From Amanita rubescens (lineage: Eukaryota > Basidiomycota > Agaricomycetes > Agaricales > Amanitaceae), in assembly GCA_015039365.1 (NCBI GenBank), contig WION01000029.1, positions 62,001 through 126,000 on the forward strand: DNA of 64,000 bases, given 5' to 3'. Below, piece by piece: positions 55,817-64,000 of this stretch; within the stretch, counting starts at the first letter, position 1; every line of letters starts with the position of its first letter. The notes under the pieces were generated by a model. The model worked only from the letters and a program-made list of their open reading frames with translations, was not told the DNA's origin and made no database searches. Made by a program: the position numbers and the translations under genes.

Positions 55817-56900
55817 ATGTTATCCAACGGCGAAGCCGCAACGATCGCGATAACGATGCAGTCGCTCCTAACTGGTGCGCAGATCGTGACGTTTATTTCC
55901 TCCCTCCCATTGCACATTTTTTCCGGACAACGGCTCGACTAAACGAAAACGCATCCCATGGCTTATCATCACCATTCTTGTCATGGCTTTCTCCATAATC
56001 GATCTTGCAGGGACTTTGCAATCTAGATTGCTTGGTCTGGGAGGTAACAGCGGTCACTCCTACGTATTTTGACCCGTCAACTAGTATTATCGAAGTTTCC
56101 TGAACTTGCTGCAGATTACATATGCTGCAAAGACTTCCATGGCAGTTGCATTGGATGGTGTTCTGGTTTGTGACTCGAAACTCTATTGCTATTTAGTTGA
56201 CCCTTTGCTCACGACCCTTTTTCAGATCTACCGATGTTGGGTGGTTTACGGCAAACGATGGCAAATCGCAGTTATCCCCCTTCTCCTACTGCCATACAAC
56301 TTTTCGTGCATCTTCGTCGTCATATACTTGACTGCAGCCAGTGGTTCCGAAATCAATCACTGGAATATACAATAATCCGCAAACCAATGTTATAGGAGCG
56401 GCCTTTGTGGTCGCTATCATCGTTATTAATGTTTACGCGACGTGTACGTTTTTTTCTTTTTCTTCCTATTGCAATGCTGAATTTTGGCAGCTGCTATTAT
56501 TTATAAAATCCTTAGGGAGTCTATGCCCGGGAAAAATAGTCGTTTAAAACCCACTTTTATTTTTGCAATACGCATTGTTGGTTAATTTACACCATCGCGA
56601 GCATCGCCTTGGTCTGTGCCACATTTATCAGCAATTCTGGGGCTCCGTTTCCGTTGTTAATAACTGCCGCTATAGTACGTCGCAAGCTGAATGGAATTTT
56701 GGATGACCATGACTGACTTGATTGCCATTATAGTTCACCCCCATCGCTGGAATAGCGCATAATATCGAGTGGCTCAACGTAGAGCAGTGGATCGTTCATC
56801 CAATGTGGAAACGGTCAATCTCAAAACGATTGTCCTCGAGGATAGCGAATCGAACGTGAAGGAGGAGAAGGATGTGCACTCGAGTTGCGATTCTGTATAG
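55817..56900 (+). pseudogene. seven-helix membrane protein copy C, several frameshifts
   Basis: Collinear with copies A and B, but the frame breaks in at least three places: after PLHIFSGQ (about 55925-55945), in the loop after SGSEI (about 56350-56375), and at a 10-base deletion before the TITSIA-like segment (about 56575). Pieces such as MQSLLTGAQIVTF, IYRCWVVYGKRW, FVVAIIVINVYAT and the acidic tail KEEKDVHSSCDSV remain. Clearly non-functional. Confidence 0.75.
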
Positions 56901-58776
56901 AACCCCACATTCTTCTAATTTCTCTTATCATCACTTCTGTAGCCATTAATTGCCATTTTTGTATCATATACAGTTTAATATATAGAGTCGAATACATTAC
57001 CGCTTGACTTAGCGAATAATAGTGAATAGGTGCACATTGTTCGTGAAGTGCCTGGCTGGTTGGCGAGACAACCCTGATTGATGCCAAGCTGTTTGAATGG
57101 TCTCGAGGGGGATGATGGCCCGTCGAGGGAAAAGGGATCATCAATGCGACGCAGTCGGCAGTTTGTCGTCGTTAACCGACGCCTATCTTATCTTTCAGAG
57201 TCCGCCACCTAGATACTAAGATAGGTCTATCAGTCTATCAGAGCTTAAAGCATAAAACCCTAGAGAGAAAGGAAGACTGAAACGAGTCTTTTATGTCGAT
57301 GTCTGAGAAAAGCATAAGGAGGACGCACATATGGAGTCGGATCAGAGAGGTCATTAGGTAGCATGCTGGGAGGATGCGATCAGGATCAGTCCCAGAAGAT
57401 GGTCTCTTGTAAGCGTTGAGATAGGCTTGCAATACAACGTAAACAATGGTGTCTGGCAGACAAAGCATGAGGTCATTGTAGCCGCAGCGGCGCAGCCTTC
57501 ATGAGCTACTTCTTTTCCGGTGATCTTCGGGGGGGTATATATCGCTAGACGCACGGCGTTCAGCGGGAATGATTGTTGGGTTCCTGTCAGCTCTAGTAGG
57601 TGAACTGTGATTGTCTTCCAGCTGGGACGACCCTCTCACTCCAGTGGAGTGGAGAAAGGGACTTGTATGTGTGTGACGAGGATCCCGCGGCGCTATTTGC
57701 ATTCTAATCCGTTGCTCCGTCCGTTTTCTCCGGAGGGATTATCATCATAGTATCGGCTAAAAATGGACTGGTGGAAGGGCAGATGATCAGATAATTGACA
57801 GCAGTCAGCGGTGCTATTTTCGTCGCATGACGGCAACCGGGTTTATGGTTGGCTGCTCTTTTGGCATGAATGCGGTGTACATAGAGTCTTGTGACGTGGA
57901 GCCGAGACCCGTTTCGACGTCAGTTATTCGCACACTTCTTTGATTCCGTTATACTACTCCAATCTAATGTTCATGAGACCTTTTGATTTCCCTACAGACG
58001 GAGATTGTGCGTTCTTAATGTGCGTTAATTTCGACTGTTATGTATCACACATCGTGAGGGTAGCCCGAGCTTATTGTACAGCCGTGGGAAGCCCGTTGGA
58101 TTGATCGGTGACTGGTTGATGGTGGCTATATTCAACGTAGTACCAGGGGTGCAACAGGTATGGCTCAGCATTTGGTGTTGGTGCCGGCGGATGTGGGGCG
58201 ATAAACGTTCCGCGTATTTGGAGCAAGCTCGGGTTTGACGTTGACGGAAGGGAGTAGAGTTGTACAATGCTCGGCTTGATCAAGGAAATGTTTCAGCCAC
58301 AAGAGACTAAGACAAGCGGTACCAAATGGATTAGACAGGGGATAAGCCGAATATGGAAGGTAGGTGCCGGTAGTGTGGAGGAAGTTTGAGTTGAGAAGGG
58401 TCGTTACGATATTGATGGAGATGGGGTATCAAGTGGGGACCTGAGAGGGACGGAATACTAGCAGACGAGCAAGGTAGGTACGGTAACCGACGAAATGATG
58501 ATATGTAAAGTGGAGGAAGAAGTGGAGCTTGTAATGATGGAGATAAAGCGGCGTCGGATAAATTTAGAGCACACGATCGGAAGTGTAGTTGTAGACTTGA
58601 GTTGAGCGGGGATGAGCGCAAGCTCGGAGAGCAACGGGCAGGAGTGATAGAGCAACAAAACTTGAGGTCAGCTGGGGTAAGGAAAAGAAATTCAAGTCTC
58701 GGCAGAAAAGGGGCCGATGCCAACGAGGCAGTGTGAGAAAAGCAGGGAAGCAGAACTTGTCCCACTAAGCCCCTAG
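56901..58776. other. intergenic, no gene recognised
   Basis: Several minus-strand frames of 60-150 codons (57238-57702, 58071-58283, 58331-58786) have Ser/Pro- or leucine-rich content without a domain and mostly without an ATG. The part near 58700-58827 should hold the promoter of the phosphatase gene. Confidence 0.35.
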
Positions 58777-58827
58777 TTGTATACAAATGACCACTTTTTG
58801 AGACAACTTAACTCTCTCTCGCCCTCA

Positions 58828-61800
58828 ATGTTACCTGGTCACCAGGACTCATTCCGTCTCGATTCTCAACCAAAGTCATCTCACACTCGTCTTCTCTCAG
58901 CCAAGGACTTTGCCGACTTGCATCTTCATCACACTCTTTCCCATCCCCCAGACAACGTCCTCTTCCCTTTCCTCCATGGTTTAGAAGGTGATAACCATGC
59001 TCAAAACGCTTTTTTCCATTCCAGTGCCATAGGCTCACCTACAAAGTCATATGGAAGTCCAACAACTGTCAATGTCAATTACGCGGCCAAAGTTCCCAAG
59101 TACCGCGGTCTTGCTTGGGTCGTCTGTGAAGAGGATCTACAACAAGATGGGAATGAAGCTGCGCTGTGCGTTCTTAGGCGCCGTCCTCCCAGCGAGAGTG
59201 ATAGCGAGAATGAGAGCGAGGAATACAGCGAAACTTCATCCAGCTTTGATGACGAGGAGATACCGGACGAGGATATATCTGATATGCAAGACAGGGATAC
59301 GCCCGTCGTCGTATCTACCAACGAGATGCCTCTCGATGACCCCGTTCATGAAGAGGGCGAGTCTATGACTATTCCCTTGTCCGAAGGCAAGCATATGCAT
59401 CCTATCCAGCATCGACCGACAATCAAAACCTCCGGCCTAACATTCCCCCAGCCCATTTCCATCTCAACGCCAAGCATGACCACAGAAAGTGATAGCTGTA
59501 CGTCTTCCACCAGCAGCAGTGTCAGTGGCGCCAGTTACTTTGCACCTTCGGCCACAACTTCCGTGACCTCTGTAGACTGCTCACCTCAATCTGAGATGTG
59601 CGTATTGCTGGCTATATGCGCGTTATCCTGAATTTGACTTCGGTATATGCGCAGTCCTGCTAATCCTTTACCCTCACAACCGAGATCCGAGCCTTCGACA
59701 CCATCAGATGGGACAACTGAAGTTACACAGCCCCCATCCCATCCAGACGCCCCATCCCACAGGACTAAACCTAATCCCACCTTCTCACCACCACTACTCA
59801 CGTCAACTTTTAGGCCCAAGGAACTTTTAAGAAGAGTAGAAACAAAGTCTCGCGACCGGAAGTCGCGATCCGAACGAAGAGACGATTCGGATTCAGAGAG
59901 CGAGGGCGAATGGGAATTCGTCCCTGCTCGAGTTCCGGATGGGATATCCTTGCGTAATTTCGGCATACAAGTGGTGAGTAGCTGTTCTCAGCATTTGTGC
60001 TCTCAGAAGCGGAACATATCCTAGCATATGCGATGACGTGTTCCCTTCCGTCATGTCAACCACACGTTCGACCTGTGTTACTCGTGTGCTCTGGGATGAT
60101 TACTCGTCTCCCTGATTCGTTCCAAAACGAAGCGCGTTGTTGACGAAATTTATTGTAAACAGCCAATCTACGCAACGCTGTGCGATATCGTTGTGTATTC
60201 GCCAAAGGGTCCGACCAAGCGCGCCCTCGCTCTTGCTGAGCGGTTTAGGTCTGCGATAGAGCGGAAACGGAAGGAGCGGATTCAAAAACACGTCGCTGCG
60301 CGGATGGCTTTGCAACGGCCAGAAATGCGCACCCTACCTTCCTTCTATGGCGAAGAATCTATGGCTACTTCCATTGATGGAGGCCCCGCAGGTCAAGCCC
60401 CCGCCTCGGACGCAGCTGCACGGATAGAAGCAGAGCTCGAAAAGGATTTCCTCCATTATAACGTCTTTGTACTCTCCGCGAATGAGGAGGAGATGCGGAG
60501 AGAAATGCCTCATCTCGTTATGAGGGTTGCCATCAATCCTGAATCGAGCGCTAGCGCAGGATGGGAAGCCCGGTCCGGGCATATACGTCTAGGCGGTGGT
60601 GCCCATACAGATCGCAGCGATGGCCACGTCATTGAACAAGGCAATAGCCCAGATTTTGGCGCCCCTGTACGTGACACGTCATCGCAGACCGGCGATATGG
60701 GTATGGACCTCGATATGGAAATGGACGTTGATACCTCGTCTGGGCCTGTAATGCCGACGGACGACTTGGAGAATGACGACGTTCCAAACACGGTTGACTT
60801 TGCGCAGCGGGAGAAGGATGAGATGCGTGATTTGACGCGGGCGTCGGAGATTATTAGTTTGTTCCCGGATGGCGAGGATTTTGAAGACGATCCTGCGCGT
60901 GACTTATCTGGGACCAGGTTGGCGGATCATTGGGATCCTCTCGTTGGCCAAGTGTTTCTTGGGAATGCGAACGACGTGCCGCTTGTTGTTGAGCAGCCGG
61001 TTCGGTTGGCCCATGTACCCCAGGCGAACGTAGATCCAGCTGCCGGAGCGACGCCCCCTGACGAGGTTGAATTGGATTCAGAGGATAAAGAGGAGGATCC
61101 GTTCTTCTATCAGTCAAGTAACGATCCCCAGTTTGGCCACGGATATGACATTTGTATCGAATGTCACGATCTTGCGCCGTTCCCTGGTGCTGCTCATCTC
61201 AGAGCGGCCGAAGAACATTTGGCCATGTTGGACAAGCTGTGGGCGGAACGGTGTAAAAGTAAGCTAGAGAAGAAAAAGTGAGTGGTTCGTCTTGCATGCT
61301 ACATCACTCCTGATGATCGCGACGCCATCCAGTAATGAAGATCAGGGTGAATTTGCACTGCCTCCTCGACCTCCTCCAAACGCCGCTGCCGTAGTGCACT
61401 TGCCTTGTCCAAGTTCTCCATCTAATACCCAAACTACCATGGCCGCTCTCATACCGCTTATCAAGTTCCTAGAAAAGTGTGTTAGACCTCTTGAGACACC
61501 ACGTACCGTTTGCCTCTATGAATCGAACGCGGCGCCACCATCTCCCAAGCAGGGTGCATCGTCAACGAGTCCTTCGGGACGTCGGTGGTCTTCTGCTAGC
61601 TCGTCCATGTTTTCGGGTCTTGCCTCTGCTGTTCGCACCCGTTCATTTACGACCGTTCACCCTCCCTCTGCGTATTCTACGAATCAACCTCAGGATTTGA
61701 GGTCGCGCCCGCTAAAGGTGCTCATCTACTCGGCAGATGGGTATACGGAGTCGTCTGTGTTAGCGTTGTGCTTGCTCATGGCTGCGCGCGGGCTTTCTTT

Positions 61801-63105
61801 GCCTGAGGTTTACCTCGAGCTGCAGACGGTCAAACGGAGAAGTTTCTTCGTATATCAGAGTGATCTCGGTTTACTGAAGAGAGTTGAAAACCGATTTCGG
61901 GACGACAGAGATCGAGAACATATGCAAAGGAGGCCAGAGGTAGAGCACGAAAGGTGGATGGCGAATGGTGGAACGCATGGATGGGGCGTGGGGTGGAGCA
62001 TGAGCGATATGGCTGCGGCTGGCATTAGATATGCCACCGGCACGTCTACACAGCATCACGGAGGACGGGCGGCTGCCAAATCTGTATCATTTGGACAATC
62101 TCCGCTGCAACAGTATCACCACGCGACTTCTATCGAAGCCAGTCGTAGCGCGGGCGAATCCACGGGTCTTCTACCAATGTACATGGGTGCGCTGCATTCT
62201 AGCCCAATATCGAGCTCCGTCCCGGCCGAAGAAGGTTCGCGTACGTCAAGAAAGGGGCGGCCAAGAGCAAACACGAGTCCTTGGTTGCCGAGCCTGATTG
62301 GAGATCACCAATCCTGGTTCAGTGACCCTCGATTTGATGGAAGCTTCCCCAGCCGCGTGTTACCCTTCTTATACCTTGGTAATTTGTGAGTGTGATCCAT
62401 GCTTTGATCGTTGATGCGGGGAAAGGTTAATTGAAAACGTGGCAGAAATCATGCTTTAAACGCGTATATGCTACATGCGTTGGGTATTACGCATGTCGTG
62501 TCGGTGGGCGAGTGTGCGCTCGTGCCACCATCGCATGCGGGTGCGGGACAGGGTCGTTCCGGTCCAGGCGTGCATCATGCTACCGGGAGAGGTCCGGGGG
62601 GACATGGGTCCCTTTGGATGGAGGAGCGGGAGGGTAGGATCAAGGTCCTCGATATCAAGGGCGTCTGTGATGATGGTATTGATACCCTCGAGCCTCAATT
62701 AGGACCAATATGTGACTGGATTGATAAAGCCCGTCAAGAGGGCGGAAAGGTGTTGGTCCACTGTCGCGTTGGTGTATCAAGAAGTGCGACGGTCACTGTG
62801 AGTTCATTATGCCATGTTATAGAAACCCATATCTGATAAGAAACCCGGAATAGATTGCATACGTCATGAAACATTTAAGCATCTCGTTGGTGGATGCTTA
62901 TCTGATCGTGCGGTCGCGACGGCTCTCCGTTTTGATACAGCCCAACATGAGGCTGCTTTATAACCTATGCGGATGGGAGATCAAGCTTGCCAAGGAACGT
63001 GCGCACGGCGATGAGCAAAAGTTGAAGAGGGCCCTTGCGCGGACTTTGAACTGGCCATACCTCGCCAAGGAGGTTCACGCGCTCAATGAGAAATACCTTC
63101 GTTGA
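58828..63105 (+). CDS. dual-specificity protein phosphatase, Pps1-like (1286 aa)
   Basis: Exons 58828-59597, 59655-59973, 60163-61277, 61333-62385, 62446-62797 and 62854-63105 give 1286 residues in phase. The start is the first ATG of the open frame. The C-terminal domain is a dual-specificity phosphatase: the entry block VLPFLYLGNL, LNAYMLHALGITHVVSVGE, the P-loop HCRVGVSRSAT with the catalytic cysteine near residue 1198, and a closing helix PNMRLLYNLCGWE. Before it lies a domain LKVLIYSADGYTESSVLALC, itself like an inactive phosphatase fold. This layout matches yeast Pps1, which affects DNA-synthesis progression. The first 800 residues are acidic, Ser-rich and largely disordered, apart from DIVVYSPKGPTKRALALAER. 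The 189-nt intron before 60163 is unusually long and may hide a small exon. Confidence 0.85.
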
Positions 63106-64000
63106 GTGCGTTCCCTCCCTTCTATGGAACTCCCTTTCTTTCCGTCTTGCCGTACGTTCACTAGACTCGTTTACCCTCCTTGGTTTGATATCAACTTATT
63201 ATTGCTTTAACCCCCTCGAACGCGCATGTTCATCATTTGTTATTTGTTCGTCTGTATTATTCTTGGTTGTATGCTAGATCCCCCCCAGATTACCCGATCC
63301 CCCATCCCCACCCACTGCTCCCTTGATCATTACATTGTCGATTGCGTTTTCCAGGTCGCATATGCATCTCAATATGTTCTTAACTCATGTTTTGCCTTCG
63401 TTAGTAGTGGCCTTGCTGTCGTTGAATGTTGCACTTGGTGTTGTAGCAAATGATGATTATATGGCTATTTATAAGTCAAGTATTATCGACGAGCATAAGA
63501 GATCCTGAGCCGGCCCAGGTTATCACCCCGAATCATAGGAATCTCGTGAATGTCATGGAAGCATACCTGAATTTACGGTTTTTTGCCGTACAGCAGTAGG
63601 CACTTAGGTGATCGCGAGGGACTATACCAATAAAACAAATGTAGCTAGTTCACAATGTGGGGATCATTGCTGTACAAGGGTTTGCCACAATTTATCTACA
63701 AGAATGGACGCTCTCGCCTACAGGAATTTCAACTGAGGGTTAAAATGCTCGACCAGAGGATGATGGCAAGTGGAACATCAATCTGATGGATGTTTGACTC
63801 CAATAGCGAATCTGCTATCGGGCGTTTGTCTAACTTTGAGCATAAGGAGACGATGCCAACGCGATTCCATTCCGATCTGTAAAAATCGAGTATGTGAGAT
63901 ACTTGAATGACAGTTGAGTTACAGTGAATCACTGACAAATGGAATTGGAAAATAGTCGCCAGGCGAAGGCATTTTCACTTCTTCTGAAGAACTCGGAATG
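63106..64000. other. 3' flank, no gene seen
   Basis: Short hydrophobic plus-strand frames (63086-63508) follow the phosphatase stop and are probably 3' UTR and spacer. Nothing was recognised to the window end. Confidence 0.4.

Noticed and set aside
57238..58786. Several minus-strand open frames of 60-150 codons
   Set aside because: They lack ATG starts or domains, do not join through sensible introns and lie in the upstream region of the phosphatase gene.
63086..63508. Small hydrophobic plus-strand frames after the phosphatase gene
   Set aside because: They overlap the expected 3' UTR, have no coding support and no homolog recognised.

Overview
This is nuclear DNA of a filamentous basidiomycete, most likely an Agaricomycete. 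Genes are dense and cut by many short introns (about 46-60 nt, GT...AG). Several families are typical of mushroom genomes: DUF7918, F-box-like proteins, a fungal NACHT-WD40 NLR, a seven-helix membrane family, a DUF2235 hydrolase relic and phi-like glutathione S-transferases (GST). All gene models below were spliced by hand from the sequence and checked for phase.

Layout. 0-2.7 kb: two tandem DUF7918 genes, one broken and one shortened by an in-frame stop. 4-10.2 kb: three tandem C2H2 zinc-finger paralogs, only the last fully modelled. 11-11.9 kb: a double-DUF427 protein. 13.5-16.9 kb and 23.8-27.1 kb: a 3.4-kb direct segmental duplication carrying an unnamed secondary-structure-unknown protein and a GST; both GST copies are intact, but the second copy of the other gene is broken. 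Between the copies lie an F-box-like gene, two members of an unnamed fungal family, a DUF2235 pseudogene and unassigned relics. 29.2-33.9 kb: tandem duplicate GT15 alpha-1,2-mannosyltransferases of about 15 exons with a 6-nt micro-exon. 34.2-36.2 kb: a Bcs1-like AAA ATPase. 36.4-40.2 kb: two unrecognised proteins. 42.1-48.1 kb: a large NLR with an N-terminal helical region, a NACHT domain and 24 nearly identical WD40 repeats. It is flanked by direct repeats that also carry the promoter and first exon of a seven-helix membrane protein; that family has one intact gene (51.7 kb), two broken copies (53.9, 55.8 kb) and one truncated copy (41.6 kb). 58.8-63.1 kb: a 1286-residue dual-specificity phosphatase resembling yeast Pps1.

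The window mixes housekeeping genes (Bcs1-like, Pps1-like, GT15, DUF427) with fast-changing accessory blocks made by repeated local duplication followed by decay. No transposase, reverse transcriptase, rRNA, tRNA or CRISPR was found. The strongest candidate for an interesting system is the high-identity WD40 NLR, a probable non-self recognition receptor, sitting between direct repeats about 10 kb apart.
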